From positions 62,001 through 126,000 of the forward strand of contig NZ_JIAF01000003.1 of NCBI RefSeq assembly GCF_000688375.1: 64,000 nucleotides of DNA. The letters run 5' to 3'. The notes beneath the pieces are model-generated. The model was not told the DNA's origin. It made no database searches and saw only the letters and a list, made by a program, of their open reading frames with translations. The stretch comes from Prevotella sp. HUN102. Lineage in GTDB: Bacteria > Bacteroidota > Bacteroidia > Bacteroidales > Bacteroidaceae. The position numbers were made by a program, and so were the translations under genes. Below, one piece after another: positions 36,386 to 46,986 of this stretch. The stretch's first letter is position 1. Every line of letters starts with the position of its first letter.

Positions 36386-38467
36386 ATGATTACTTGTATT
36401 ATCGCCGAGAAACCCTCGGTAGCCAGAGATATAGCCCGTATCGTAGATGCTAATACCAGACAAGACGGATATTTGGAAGGTAATGACTATGTGGTTACAT
36501 GGGCAATGGGGCACCTCATCACCCTTGCCATGCCCGAAGCATACGGTTTTTCAGCCTACAAAGCCGAAGACCTGCCCATCCGTCCCAATCCTTTCCAGCT
36601 TGTCGTCCGCCAAGTGCGTAAGGATAAGGAGTACATATCCGACCCCGCAGCACTCAAACAACTCAAAGTCATCCGTTCCTGCTTTGAAAAGGCAGACCGT
36701 ATCATCGTCGCTACTGATGCAGGCAGGGAGGGTGAACTTATCTTTCGCTGGATTTACACACATCTTAATTGTAGGAAACCTTTTGACCGACTTTGGATAA
36801 GTTCTCTCACGGACAAAGCCATCCATGAGGGACTTTCCTGTCTCAAACCCGGAAGCGACTACGACAACCTATATCATTCCGCCAAGGCAAGAAGCGAAGC
36901 CGACTGGCTCGTGGGTATCAATGCCAGCCGAGCCCTTTCCATAGCCCGAAAAGGCGGCTATTCCTTGGGACGGGTACAGACCCCAACCCTCGCTATGGTC
37001 TGCCGTCGGTACATAGAGAACCGTGATTTTTCTTCCGTGCCTTATTGGAAACTCTCCGCTCTCTTGGAGAAAGGGGGCATATCGCTGAAAGCCGTGTGTG
37101 AAACCGCATTTGACAATGAAGATTTCGCCCAATCATCCCTCGCTGCGCTAAGAGGAATAGGCTCACTTAAAGTAGAGTCGGTCACAAGACAGGTAACGCA
37201 TACGTCGCCACCCCTCTTGTACGACCTTACTACCTTACAGAAGGAAGCCAACAGGCGCCACGGCTTTTCAGCAGACAAGACCCTCTCAATTGCCCAGAGC
37301 CTCTATGAGAAGAAAATCACGACCTATCCCCGTACAGGCAGCCGATACATCAGCGAGGATGTTTTCGAGGAAATACCCGCCCTGCTCCGAAAGATAGGCA
37401 AGACGCTATCAAACCCACTTAACCGCCATTCGATGGACAATGCAAAGATAACCGATCACCACGCCATTATCCCCACAGGCGAAACGCCTTCAGGCTTGTC
37501 AGCGGACGAAGCAACCATTTACAATATGGTAGTAACTCGCTTCATTGAAACCTTTTCTCCTGACTCAGAGGAAGAGCGTATGCAGGTGCTGTTCACGGAC
37601 GGCACCAATGCCTTTACTTGGAAAGCGTACAGGCAAATTTCCTTGGGCTGGAAAGTCGTGCAGAAAGAAAAGGCAACAGCTGCGGAGAAGAAAGAGGATG
37701 GAGACGAGCAGGTAGTATCTTCATTACCCAACTTGACGGAAGGTGAAGTCCTGCCACTTATTGATGCCGAAATTACTGAACATAAAACCAAACCGAAGCC
37801 CCTCTATACCGAAGCCACCCTGCTCTCCGCTATGGAGAACGCAGGCAAGGATGTGGAGGATGCAGAGAGCAAGAAGGCAATGGCGGAGTGTGGCATCGGC
37901 ACGCCAGCCACAAGAGCCAATATCATCGAAACACTTATCCTCCGTGACTATATCCGCAGGGACAGGAAATCCATCATCCCGACAGAGAAAGGCTTGGCAG
38001 TCTATGAGATTGTCAAGGACAAGAGGATCTCCAATGCCGAGATGACAGGCAGTTGGGAACTGGCTCTTGCCGCTATCGAGGCAGGTCAGATGCCGGCAGA
38101 GAAGTTTGCGCAAGGCATTAACTCATACGTCGGCACCATATGCGAGGAACTTTTATTGCTGGCTTCAGAGCAAAAATCCTATCCTGTGTATCGCTGTCCC
38201 AAATGTGGCAGTGAGAGCGTGGGCATCTATGCCAAGGTCGCCAAGTGCAGGCATGAGGGCTGCGACTTCCACATTTTCCGAGAAATATGCGGCACGCTGC
38301 TTACAGAGGACAATATCCAAGATTTGCTGACCACTGGACGAACGCCAGTCCTCAAAGGCTTGACCGGCAAGGCAGGCAAGAAGTTCAACGCCCGTCTGGT
38401 TCTGAATGAAGACTACACCACATCCTTTGAATTTGAAAATAAGAAAGGAAAACAACGAGGGAGATAG
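36386..38467 (+). CDS. topB: DNA topoisomerase III (TopB), ICE type
   Basis: A 693-residue type IA topoisomerase. The TOPRIM domain is visible as CIIAEKPSVARDIA (about 4-17) and ATDAGREGELIFRWI (about 110-124). The core includes SLGRVQTPTLAMV (about 193-205) and the active-site tyrosine in TYPRTGSRYIS (about 312-322). A C4 zinc element CPKCG...CRHEGC (about 604-630) is followed by one DUF3945/topoisomerase C-repeat (about 642-685) and a basic tail. It relaxes and decatenates single-stranded regions, as needed when element DNA is nicked and replicated for transfer. It sits between the DUF3945 gene and the large methylase-helicase. Confidence 0.9.
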   Translation: MITCIIAEKPSVARDIARIVDANTRQDGYLEGNDYVVTWAMGHLITLAMPEAYGFSAYKAEDLPIRPNPFQLVVRQVRKDKEYISDPAALKQLKVIRSCFEKADRIIVATDAGREGELIFRWIYTHLNCRKPFDRLWISSLTDKAIHEGLSCLKPGSDYDNLYHSAKARSEADWLVGINASRALSIARKGGYSLGRVQTPTLAMVCRRYIENRDFSSVPYWKLSALLEKGGISLKAVCETAFDNEDFAQSSLAALRGIGSLKVESVTRQVTHTSPPLLYDLTTLQKEANRRHGFSADKTLSIAQSLYEKKITTYPRTGSRYISEDVFEEIPALLRKIGKTLSNPLNRHSMDNAKITDHHAIIPTGETPSGLSADEATIYNMVVTRFIETFSPDSEEERMQVLFTDGTNAFTWKAYRQISLGWKVVQKEKATAAEKKEDGDEQVVSSLPNLTEGEVLPLIDAEITEHKTKPKPLYTEATLLSAMENAGKDVEDAESKKAMAECGIGTPATRANIIETLILRDYIRRDRKSIIPTEKGLAVYEIVKDKRISNAEMTGSWELALAAIEAGQMPAEKFAQGINSYVGTICEELLLLASEQKSYPVYRCPKCGSESVGIYAKVAKCRHEGCDFHIFREICGTLLTEDNIQDLLTTGRTPVLKGLTGKAGKKFNARLVLNEDYTTSFEFENKKGKQRGR

Positions 38468-38555
38468 TCCCGACAGACACGGAGAGTAACAGATAAGGTC
38501 GGGAGGTAATACGAACATCTTCCGACCTTTTATTCCTTAATTAAAACAGTTTACT

Positions 38556-41500
38556 ATGGCATACAATAAGAAAAACGTCCTTGAAGCCAACACGGAAGCC
38601 ATCCGTGTAGTCCTTCGCTTGGAGAAAGAACGCCGTGAAGCCACTGAAGCAGAAAAAGGCATATTGCGCGGCTATCAGGGCTTCGGTGGCTTGAAATGCG
38701 TACTGAACCGATGTGACAGCCCCGACGACCTCCGTTATTGGAGCCAATCAGAGCAACAGCTCTTTGAGCCTACCCAAAGGCTCAAGCAGATGATTTACCG
38801 TGATGCCGTCGATGCCAATACCGCCAAACGCTATTGGGAGAGCATCAAGGCAAGCGTATTGACATCCTTCTATACAGATACCCGTATCGTTGCCGCCATT
38901 TCGGATGCACTCACTTCTGTAGATGTTCCCATACGTCGCTGCTTAGACCCTTCGGCAGGTATGGGTGCCTTTGCCGAGACTTTCGCAAAGAAGGCAAGCA
39001 CGGTCGATGCTATGGAGAAAGACCTGCTCACAGCTCGTATCTCACAAGCCCTGCATCCCTACGGACATGGCAATATCTTTGTCCGCCAAGATCCCTTTGA
39101 AGCCATCGGGGAACTGGAGGATAAGGACAAATACGACCTCGTAACAAGCAACATTCCCTTTGGCGACTTTATGGTCTATGACCGTGAGTACAGCAAGGGC
39201 AAGGACATTCTCAGACGCGAATCCACACGTACCATCCACAATTACTTTTTTGTAAAGGGATTGGACTGTATCAAGGAGGGCGGACTGTTGGCTTTCATCA
39301 CCTCGCAGGGAGTATTGGACAGCCCCAAGAACGAAGCTATCCGCCGTTACCTCATGCAGAACAGCCGGCTTATCTCCGCTCTCCGTCTGCCATCGGGTAT
39401 GTTCAGTGAGAATGCAGGAACGGAAGTAGGCAGCGACCTCATCGTCCTGCAAAAACAGTCAGGAAAGGAAATCGGCGAAGGCATTGAGCAGCAGTTCGTG
39501 GAAACGGTCTCCGTTCCCAAGGGTGATGGTTTCTCCATTGCCTTTAACCACAACTCGCTCTTTGAGGGCGAATGGAAAGATATAGCCCACCGGACTATTG
39601 CCACGGAGCGCACGATGGGTACTGACCCTTACGGCAAACCTGCATGGGAGTACCGCTTCGATGGCATCATTGACGATATGGCGGAGAGTATCAGGACGCA
39701 ACTCTCCTTGGAATTTGAGCAACGCTTTGACCGAAAGCTCTATGAAACGGGCATACCGATGACGGAGGAGGAACGACAGAAAGAAGCAGAGAAGCAACTG
39801 CGCAAGTTAGGTGTAACTGTCGATTTACCTGAAGAGGAACCAAAAACGGACAAGGAGACGGAGAATGTCTACAATCTGATGCCCGACAGCATCAGGAAGC
39901 AACTGCCCAAACTATACAGCACGGAGAAAGAACTCATTGGTGATAAAACAGCCTACGCACGCTATTTCTTCCCAATGGGAGCATATACGGCTTATCTCCT
40001 GGAATATGATCCAAAAAGTCGTATCGGTTTCGGTGCCGTCACGATGGGCTACGGCTGGGAGTTGGGCAACATGTCGCTTGATGAGATGGAGGAAGTGAAG
40101 ATTCACGGGCTGGGCATAGAACGCGACCTGTATTTTACCCCGAAGAAACTGCACGAGATAGCCGAATTGGAGGAGATTGTCAGAGGTCGGTTCACCAAAG
40201 AACCGATTATTGAGGAAATCAAGGAAAAGGCGGAGCCGACAGTTCAGATTCAGTCAATAGAGGATAACCTTTCCACGGAAGAACGCAAAGAGGAAATCCA
40301 AGCTGAAAAGGTAAGTGGGCAAGTGGATAAAATGAGTGATGAGCAGACAGTACAGACACAAGAGACAGACTCTACTATTGAAGAATCCGCTCCTGTAGGC
40401 GTACCCGTGCTTAGCCTTCACCGCCAATATGAGCAGGAGGCAAGAGAAATCCGCACGGACGTGGAAGCCCCTCGTGAGATGAACGGACAGACAGTCTATT
40501 TCGATGATGACCACCATCCGGTGATGGACGGAATGGAAGAAAGACAGGAATCAGAGCAATATTCGCTATTTGGTCCGGAGGAGTACAGCCTCTGGACGCA
40601 GGAAGTGACGCGCGTGAACAATGAGATCAGGGAAGCCCCCAAAACGCAGATGCAGGCAGCCCAGAAACAGGCACAGTCGGGAGACAGGCAGGGCAAGGAA
40701 AAACGGGCGACACCTATGGCTGGACGCAGGACCAAGGGCAGAGGCGGCAGGAAGACTGCCTCTCCGTCTTTCCGCGAGCCGTCTCTCTTTGATTTCATGG
40801 ATGAAGCCGAAGAACGCAAGCCACAACCCATAGCGGAGATAAAAAAGGAGTTTGATTCCTCTCCCCGTCCCTTTCTCTCATCACCTGATGCCCATCTGAG
40901 GGACGGTTCCATTGTCATGCAAAAAGGGCAGATAGGTTTTCTCTCCGACCTGAAACGGCATCCTACCTTCAATCCGATGGATTTGCCTTATTCGCAACTC
41001 TCACGGCTGAAATCCTATATAGAAATCAGAGAGAGCTACCACCGCCTATATGACTATGAGGCAAACAACCGGACCGAGGACAAGGAAGAACGCGAGAAAC
41101 TCAACCGCCTGTATGACGGCTATGTGTTGCAATGGGGTTACTTGAATCAAAAGGCAAATGCAGATGTCATCAAGATGGATGCCACGGGTATGGAAATGCT
41201 GTTCCTGGAACGCTCCGAGAACGGCAGATATATCAAGGCGGACATCTTCGACCACCCCACGGCATTCTCCACCACCGAACTGTCCGTTGCCGCAGACCCG
41301 ATGGAGGCACTGGGCGCATCGCTCAACAAATACGGTTCGGTGGAACTTGACTATATGAGTTCCCTGCTTCCCGATATGGAAGAGAGCGACATCATATCAG
41401 CTTTGGAGGGACGCATCTTCTACAATCCGGAAGAAGGCGGCTACGAGGTCGCCGACAAGTTCATTTCGGGTAACGTGATCGAAAAGGCGGATCGTATCGA

Positions 41501-44500
41501 GTCATGGCTCTTGGACCATCCGGAGCATGAGGAAGCGAAGCAGAGCCTTGCCGCCTTGCGTGCCGCCACGCCGACACCCATTCCTTTTGCCGACCTTGAC
41601 TTCAACCTCGGTGAGCGATGGATACCCTCAAAGGTCTATGGCAGGTTCGCCTCGGAGTTCTTCGAGACAGACATCAGCGTGTCCTACCATTCCAATATGG
41701 ACGAGTATTCCATTGTCTGTGACCGGAAAAATGCCAATATCTGGCACAAGTATGCAGTACAAGGTGAATTTAGAAAGTATGATGGTATTAACCTTTTGAA
41801 ACACGCTCTCCATAACACTATCCCCGACATCACCAAGAGTAAAGAAGTACGTGATGCCGTAACGGGCGAGACCAAGACCGTCAAGGTGCGTGACGGGCAC
41901 GCCATACAGATGGCGAACGCCAAGATTGAGGAAATACGGCAGGGCTTTGTCGATTGGCTCGGACGGACACCCGACACGTTCAAGCAGCAGCTCTCCGACC
42001 GCTACAACCGTCTTTTCAACTGTTTTGTGCGACCCAACTTCGATGGTACGCACCAGAATTTTCCCGACCTTGACCTAAAAAGATTGGGCATTGCCGACCT
42101 GTACAAGAGCCAGAAGGATGCTGTATGGATGCTCAAGACCAACGGTGGCGGAATCTGTGACCACGAGGTCGGGGCGGGCAAGACGCTCATCATGTGTGCG
42201 GCAGCATACGAGATGAAGCGGTTGGGACTGGCGAACAAGCCGATGATTATCGGACTGAAGGCGAATGTTTTCGACATTGCAGATACCTTCCGCAAGGCTT
42301 ATCCCAATGCCAAGGTACTCTATCCGGGCAAGAACGATTTCAGCAAGCAGAACAGGCAGCGCATCTTTAACGACATCAAGAACAATGACTGGGACTGCAT
42401 CATCCTCACGCACGAACAGTTCGGCATGATACCGCAGGCATTGGAGATACAGGAGGCTATCCTGCAGAAGGAGATGGACTCCGTGGAGGAAAACCTTGAA
42501 GTACTTCGTATGCAGGGAGCGGACATCTCCCGCGGTATGCTCAAAGGCTTGGAGAAGCGCAAGCAGACGCTCGAAGCCAAGCTGCAGAACATACAGGACA
42601 GCATAGCCGAGCGCAAGGACGATGCTGTGGATTTCAAGATGATGGGCATAGACCACCTCTTTGTCGATGAGTCGCACCAGTTCAAGAACCTGATGTTCAA
42701 CACCCGCCACGACAGGGTGTCGGGCTTGGGCAATCCGGACGGCTCGCAGCGTGCCCTCAACATGCTCTTTGCCATCCGCACCATACAGGAGCGGTCGGGC
42801 AAGGACTTGGGAGCGACTTTCCTTTCAGGAACGACCATCAGCAACTCATTGACCGAGTTGTACCTTCTGTTTAAGTACCTCCGTCCGCAGGCGTTGGAGC
42901 GGCAGGGCATCAACAGCTTTGATGCTTGGGCAGCGGTCTTTGCCAAGAAATCAACCGACTATGAGTTCTCCATCACCAATGAGATTATCCAAAAGGAACG
43001 TTTCCGCACCTTCATCAAGGTGCCGGAGCTGGCGGCGTTCTATGCGGAGATTTGCGACTTCCGTACAGCCAAGGACATCGGTATCGACCGACCCGAGAAA
43101 AACGAGATACTACACAACATACCACCCACACCAGAACAGGAGGAGTTCATCGACAAGCTGATGGAGTTCGCCAAGACGGGCAATGCCACACTCTTGGGAC
43201 GTGCACCGCTCAGCGAGAGTGAGGAGAAAGCCAAGATGCTCATCGCAACTGACTACGCCCGGAAGATGAGCTTGGATTTACGCATGATTGATGAAAATGG
43301 ATACTCAGACCATATCGACAACAAGGCGAGCCATTGTGCGAAATTGCTCAATGACTATTATCTGAAATACGATGCACAGAAAGGAACGCAGTTTGTTTTC
43401 TCTGATTTAGGGACTTACAAGCCCGGTGGAGATTTCAATATCTATTCGGAAATCAAGAGAAAGTTGGTGGAGGACTACCATATTCCAGCATACGAGATTC
43501 GCTTCATTCAGGAATGCAAGAACGAGAAGGCAAAGAAAGCAATGGTCGATGCCATGAACCGAGGAGACATCCGCATTATCTTTGGCTCTACCTCCATGTT
43601 GGGTACGGGTGTGAATGCCCAGCAACGTGCCGTGGCCGTCCATCATTTAGACTGTCCTTGGCGCCCTTCGGATTTGGAACAGCGCGATGGGCGTGCCGTG
43701 CGCAAGGGCAATATAATTGCCAAGGAGTTTGCAGACAATAAAGTAGATGTGATTATCTATGCCGTGGAGCGTTCATTGGACAGTTACAAGTTCAATCTGC
43801 TGCACAACAAGCAGCTTTTCATCAATCAGTTAAAGACGAACACGCTCGGTAGCCGTACCATTGACGAGGGAAGTATGGATGAGGACAGCGGCATGAACTT
43901 CTCCGAGTATGTAGCAGTGCTTTCAGGTAATACCGACCTTTTAGAGAAAGCGAGATTGGATAAGAAGATTACCACCTTAGAATCAGAACGTAAGAACTTC
44001 CTCCGTGAACGTGATGCAGCAACGGGGAAATTGGCGGAAATTGAGAGTTCCGTGTCTTTCCATTCGGATAAAATCAAGGAAGCCAAGGATGACCTTGCAC
44101 TTTTTCAGCAAAGAGTGGAACGTGACACGGAAGGCAACCCTATCAACAGGATTACCATCAAGGGGGTGGAAAACTCCACGGACATCAAGGTCATTGCCGC
44201 ACGCCTGCAGGAGATCGAGGAAAAAGCCCGTACCAATGGTGAATACAATAAGATCGGTGAGATTTATGGCTTCTCCATCATGGTCAAGACTGAAAATTCT
44301 TCCAAAGAGTTGTTCGACTGCTCCATCAATCGCTTTCTGGTCAAGGGGCAGGAAAGCATTTTCTACACCTATAACAATGGTAAACTCGCAAGCGACCCGA
44401 AACTTGCCTGCCAGAATTTTATCAATGCCTTGGAGCGTATCCCCAAGGTGATAGAGACGCATGAGAAGGAAATGGCAAAGGTTGTGGCCAACAAGGACGT

Positions 44501-44762
44501 TTACACGAATATTGCCAACAGTTCTTGGAAGAAAGAGGACGAACTGCGTGCGCTCAAAGGAGAGGCAGCAGAACTTGACAGAAAAATTGCGCTTACGCTT
44601 GCACCGCCGGAGGAGGAAAAAGAGGAAACGGAGGAAATGAAGCAAGGAGAGAACTTGTCCGACAATAAACAGTCATCCGAAATAAAGAGCGAGAGTTATA
44701 CTGCCCAAGACAAGGAAGAAGACTACCGTTCACAAAACTTCAGACCCAAATGGAGACACTAA
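38556..44762 (+). CDS. Giant N6-adenine methyltransferase / SF2 (SNF2-like) helicase fusion
   Basis: A 2068-residue protein. The N-terminal methyltransferase has the AdoMet-binding block [14 protein letters not shown] (about 129-142) and the catalytic tetrapeptide in the form SNIPFGDF (about 198-205). A variable acidic/Gln-rich linker follows (about 545-760). The helicase half has Walker [13 protein letters not shown] (about 1203-1214), DESH box [10 protein letters not shown] (about 1368), and motifs [23 protein letters not shown]...[11 protein letters not shown] (about 1687-1720). Such fusions, related to phage P1 DarB-like and large plasmid proteins, occur in Bacteroidales ICEs. They may protect incoming DNA from host restriction. 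A strong hairpin terminator follows at 44783. Confidence 0.85.
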   Translation: MAYNKKNVLEANTEAIRVVLRLEKERREATEAEKGILRGYQGFGGLKCVLNRCDSPDDLRYWSQSEQQLFEPTQRLKQMIYRDAVDANTAKRYWESIKASVLTSFYTDTRIVAAISDALTSVDVPIRRCLDPSAGMGAFAETFAKKASTVDAMEKDLLTARISQALHPYGHGNIFVRQDPFEAIGELEDKDKYDLVTSNIPFGDFMVYDREYSKGKDILRRESTRTIHNYFFVKGLDCIKEGGLLAFITSQGVLDSPKNEAIRRYLMQNSRLISALRLPSGMFSENAGTEVGSDLIVLQKQSGKEIGEGIEQQFVETVSVPKGDGFSIAFNHNSLFEGEWKDIAHRTIATERTMGTDPYGKPAWEYRFDGIIDDMAESIRTQLSLEFEQRFDRKLYETGIPMTEEERQKEAEKQLRKLGVTVDLPEEEPKTDKETENVYNLMPDSIRKQLPKLYSTEKELIGDKTAYARYFFPMGAYTAYLLEYDPKSRIGFGAVTMGYGWELGNMSLDEMEEVKIHGLGIERDLYFTPKKLHEIAELEEIVRGRFTKEPIIEEIKEKAEPTVQIQSIEDNLSTEERKEEIQAEKVSGQVDKMSDEQTVQTQETDSTIEESAPVGVPVLSLHRQYEQEAREIRTDVEAPREMNGQTVYFDDDHHPVMDGMEERQESEQYSLFGPEEYSLWTQEVTRVNNEIREAPKTQMQAAQKQAQSGDRQGKEKRATPMAGRRTKGRGGRKTASPSFREPSLFDFMDEAEERKPQPIAEIKKEFDSSPRPFLSSPDAHLRDGSIVMQKGQIGFLSDLKRHPTFNPMDLPYSQLSRLKSYIEIRESYHRLYDYEANNRTEDKEEREKLNRLYDGYVLQWGYLNQKANADVIKMDATGMEMLFLERSENGRYIKADIFDHPTAFSTTELSVAADPMEALGASLNKYGSVELDYMSSLLPDMEESDIISALEGRIFYNPEEGGYEVADKFISGNVIEKADRIESWLLDHPEHEEAKQSLAALRAATPTPIPFADLDFNLGERWIPSKVYGRFASEFFETDISVSYHSNMDEYSIVCDRKNANIWHKYAVQGEFRKYDGINLLKHALHNTIPDITKSKEVRDAVTGETKTVKVRDGHAIQMANAKIEEIRQGFVDWLGRTPDTFKQQLSDRYNRLFNCFVRPNFDGTHQNFPDLDLKRLGIADLYKSQKDAVWMLKTNGGGICDHEVGAGKTLIMCAAAYEMKRLGLANKPMIIGLKANVFDIADTFRKAYPNAKVLYPGKNDFSKQNRQRIFNDIKNNDWDCIILTHEQFGMIPQALEIQEAILQKEMDSVEENLEVLRMQGADISRGMLKGLEKRKQTLEAKLQNIQDSIAERKDDAVDFKMMGIDHLFVDESHQFKNLMFNTRHDRVSGLGNPDGSQRALNMLFAIRTIQERSGKDLGATFLSGTTISNSLTELYLLFKYLRPQALERQGINSFDAWAAVFAKKSTDYEFSITNEIIQKERFRTFIKVPELAAFYAEICDFRTAKDIGIDRPEKNEILHNIPPTPEQEEFIDKLMEFAKTGNATLLGRAPLSESEEKAKMLIATDYARKMSLDLRMIDENGYSDHIDNKASHCAKLLNDYYLKYDAQKGTQFVFSDLGTYKPGGDFNIYSEIKRKLVEDYHIPAYEIRFIQECKNEKAKKAMVDAMNRGDIRIIFGSTSMLGTGVNAQQRAVAVHHLDCPWRPSDLEQRDGRAVRKGNIIAKEFADNKVDVIIYAVERSLDSYKFNLLHNKQLFINQLKTNTLGSRTIDEGSMDEDSGMNFSEYVAVLSGNTDLLEKARLDKKITTLESERKNFLRERDAATGKLAEIESSVSFHSDKIKEAKDDLALFQQRVERDTEGNPINRITIKGVENSTDIKVIAARLQEIEEKARTNGEYNKIGEIYGFSIMVKTENSSKELFDCSINRFLVKGQESIFYTYNNGKLASDPKLACQNFINALERIPKVIETHEKEMAKVVANKDVYTNIANSSWKKEDELRALKGEAAELDRKIALTLAPPEEEKEETEEMKQGENLSDNKQSSEIKSESYTAQDKEEDYRSQNFRPKWRH

Positions 44763-44782
44763 ACAGATGTCAGGGGCAAAAT

Positions 44783-44817
44783 AAAAGTCAGACATTCGTA
44801 TCGAATGTCTGACTTTT
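44783..44817. terminator. Bidirectional terminator between the methylase-helicase and abiE genes
   Basis: A perfect 16-bp stem, AAAAGTCAGACATTCG (44783-44798) with CGAATGTCTGACTTTT (44802-44817) and a 3-nt loop. A- and T-runs at both feet suit termination of the converging plus-strand methylase and minus-strand abiE transcripts. Confidence 0.85.
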
Positions 44818-44821
44818 GTCA

Positions 44822-45727
44822 TTATATCCGCAAATGACGTTTTAATTTATCCACTCCTTCTTTGTGCTTATCGGGAGCCTGTTTCTTGAGTTTGTCTATA
44901 TTCAGTAATTTCCATTGTACAGATGGATATTGGCTTAAATTCCCTGCGCAACATTTCTCCCACAGTGGTGTTCCATCCTCAAAGGAAACGAGGAATTCCT
45001 TGTCTGAATTTGTAAGGCTGTCATTTACCTTTTTAATAATGGATTCACGAGCCTGCTCATAGTCTGTATAGGTAAATGGAATATCTGACATTCCCTTGAA
45101 TTGGTTTTCAAGTGCCTCCTCTTGGTTTATGTTATTAGGAGACAGAGATTCCACGATAGGCTTGTCGCTTCCCAATAGGCATAAGATGAGCCCGTCTTTT
45201 ACATCTTCAAGCGTTTGGTCTTTCATGTATTTGCAGTCAAACATGTCACGTGGGTGCTGGCGGCTGAGGGCAGCTGTAATTTTTCCTCCATAAAGTTGGG
45301 AATAAGGAACTATGCGTGCCTTACAGTTGGCTTGAAACTCTTCCTTTGCTTTCGGACAGAGTTCCATTATTTCAACATCTCCAAGTATGCCTCGTTTTGT
45401 ACCATTTACCTCTATTTTCACCGTGGCGCCATCATACGTGCATTGCAATTTCCATACTTTGGATTTATGTATCACATGTATTCCGGGAATGGCACGTTCT
45501 ATACTTGTTTTCAGCTCTCCGAGATGTTGATTTATCTTTTCTAAACTCGCCGTGCGTGACTCTATCGGAATATAGGTAAGGTCAATATCAACCGAGTAAC
45601 GTGGCATATTCTGGTGGAACAGGTTAATAGCCGTGCCTCCATGGACTGCAAAATCCGTTATCTTGTAAACCAAGGGCATAATGCGTAGTAACAATGCCAC
45701 CTGTTTTTTATATTGTTGATCATTCAT
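44822..45727 (-). CDS. abiEii: AbiEii-type nucleotidyltransferase toxin
   Basis: A 301-residue toxin of the type IV AbiE system. The nucleotidyltransferase signature GGTAINLFHQNMPRYSVDIDLTY (split as GGTAINLF and YSVDIDLT) is complete near residues 32-54. A KIEVNGTKRG strand and the KITAALSRQHPRDMFD segment (about 147-165) follow, as in AbiEii/MenT proteins, which transfer nucleotides to tRNA or other targets and arrest growth. It overlaps the antitoxin gene by 8 nt. Within an element, AbiE can defend against phage and stabilise the element against loss. Confidence 0.88.
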   Translation of the reverse strand: MNDQQYKKQVALLLRIMPLVYKITDFAVHGGTAINLFHQNMPRYSVDIDLTYIPIESRTASLEKINQHLGELKTSIERAIPGIHVIHKSKVWKLQCTYDGATVKIEVNGTKRGILGDVEIMELCPKAKEEFQANCKARIVPYSQLYGGKITAALSRQHPRDMFDCKYMKDQTLEDVKDGLILCLLGSDKPIVESLSPNNINQEEALENQFKGMSDIPFTYTDYEQARESIIKKVNDSLTNSDKEFLVSFEDGTPLWEKCCAGNLSQYPSVQWKLLNIDKLKKQAPDKHKEGVDKLKRHLRI

Positions 45728-46484
45728 AATCGTTTAATTCTTTTGGGATAATCATCTTATACTTGCTGATATATATACCGGATTTGACGAGTTGGAGTTT
45801 ATGTGTCCCCAAATCTATTTTTTTTAAGTCTAAGTCTTCATACCAATAATGCCCCGCTTTTTCAGCCATATATAGAAACAGCCTCTTCATTTTGTAATGT
45901 TTTGTGGTTTCCAATAACGATTGGACAACATTCGGACGCAAAGTGGTCAGCTGTTCCATTATATAAAATAAATCCATATAGTTATATTGGCGTGGCGTCA
46001 GTAGCAGACATTCCATAAAAGCCTGCTCAGGGGAGGATATAAGCAGCCTCCAGTCCAAGTATGTTAAAGTTGTTATCTGTGCACTGATAAATACCTCTGT
46101 CTTGAAAAACTTAAATTCACGGTCGAAAACGTCATGCTTCATCCATTGTGGCATTTTGTCACTTGCCGTTGATACCATTAACAGGGGTTTGCCCATAGGA
46201 ACATAATGGTTGAAGCCCCAAAGCTCCAAAGCAGAATGCGCCGCAACACGAAAACTCTTTCCTACCTGTTCGTTGAAGGACTGCAAAGCACCAAAAGCGG
46301 ACAGCGTGTCACCTGTGCGGTACATGACTCCCTTGCATAGAGAGGATAACCAACCGGAAGAACGATACCTGCTCAACAACTGCCTGGAATAGCCATGCTC
46401 TACAAGCCATGTCGCAAACAGCAATCCGTTCTTTTGCCCGGATTGAAGCATTTGGTTTATTTTTTTTCCTTTTAGTACACTCAT
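45720..46484 (-). CDS. abiEi: AbiEi-type antitoxin and autorepressor
   Basis: A 254-residue protein. The N-terminal winged-helix part (about 14-65) includes FATWLVEHGYSRQLLSRYRSSGWLSSLCKGVMYRTGD, typical of AbiEi, followed by the antitoxin domain with RVAAHSALELWGFNHYVP. AbiEi proteins counteract AbiEii and repress their own promoter by binding inverted repeats. The gene starts 30 nt downstream of a TACCTTTG box and inside a set of TAGTTKAC repeats that look like its operator. Confidence 0.85.
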   Translation of the reverse strand: MSVLKGKKINQMLQSGQKNGLLFATWLVEHGYSRQLLSRYRSSGWLSSLCKGVMYRTGDTLSAFGALQSFNEQVGKSFRVAAHSALELWGFNHYVPMGKPLLMVSTASDKMPQWMKHDVFDREFKFFKTEVFISAQITTLTYLDWRLLISSPEQAFMECLLLTPRQYNYMDLFYIMEQLTTLRPNVVQSLLETTKHYKMKRLFLYMAEKAGHYWYEDLDLKKIDLGTHKLQLVKSGIYISKYKMIIPKELNDYE

Positions 46485-46593
46485 AGTTTACTTGCTGTAA
46501 TAAAAACCAACCGCAAAGGTACAAAAGACTTTGCTAATTACAGACGGCTGGTTGAATTATTTTCCCGAAAGTAAACTAATAGTTGACTTGCAG
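46483..46593 (-). promoter_or_regulatory. abiE promoter and probable AbiEi operator repeats
   Basis: The -7 box TACCTTTG is on the minus strand at 46521-46514. Two direct 15-mers, ATAGTTTACTTGCTG (46483-46497) and ATAGTTGACTTGCAG (46579-46593), flank it with two mismatches between them. GTAAACTA at 46571-46578 makes an inverted pair with TAGTTGAC at 46580-46587. Repeats on both sides of the promoter fit cooperative autorepression. Confidence 0.6.
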
Positions 46594-46677
46594 GGTAAAA
46601 TTTCAACCATTGTAAGGAAAAGGAAGATGAAATAAAACATGAAGACATTTCCCAACATACTTGTATGAAACTGACTT

Positions 46678-46986
46678 TTACCAACCATCTCGCTTCCGTA
46701 CCATTTCATCTATCTCTTCCCGAAGGAAAAGCAATCGACCGTTGGCTTTGAGATAAGGAATCTTCCCTGCCCAAACCCAGTTATAGATGGTCTTTTGTTC
46801 CACTTTGAGAATCTTGGATACATCAATGATATCCAAGTACTCCGGCTTCAAAGGTGGACGGACAGTCGTATCGACGGATTGCTCTTGCAGGACAAGTAGC
46901 TGGTTGAGTTTTTCCTCGACACTCATCAGTTTATCGAACAGGCATTTTTGCCAAGTGTCTTCTGTATTGTAATCTATGTACGGCAT
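46678..46986 (-). CDS. Excisionase-like helix-turn-helix protein
   Basis: A 102-residue protein. The C-terminal 55 residues form a MerR-type HTH_17 domain ([20 protein letters not shown], then [22 protein letters not shown]), the fold of Bacteroidales excisionases and relaxation regulators. The N-terminal 45 residues are a helical dimerisation-like segment. The start overlaps the end of the primase gene by 13 nt, so it is the last gene of the operon beginning at 49753. It may direct excision of the element or regulate this end of it. Confidence 0.75.
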   Translation of the reverse strand: MPYIDYNTEDTWQKCLFDKLMSVEEKLNQLLVLQEQSVDTTVRPPLKPEYLDIIDVSKILKVEQKTIYNWVWAGKIPYLKANGRLLFLREEIDEMVRKRDGW

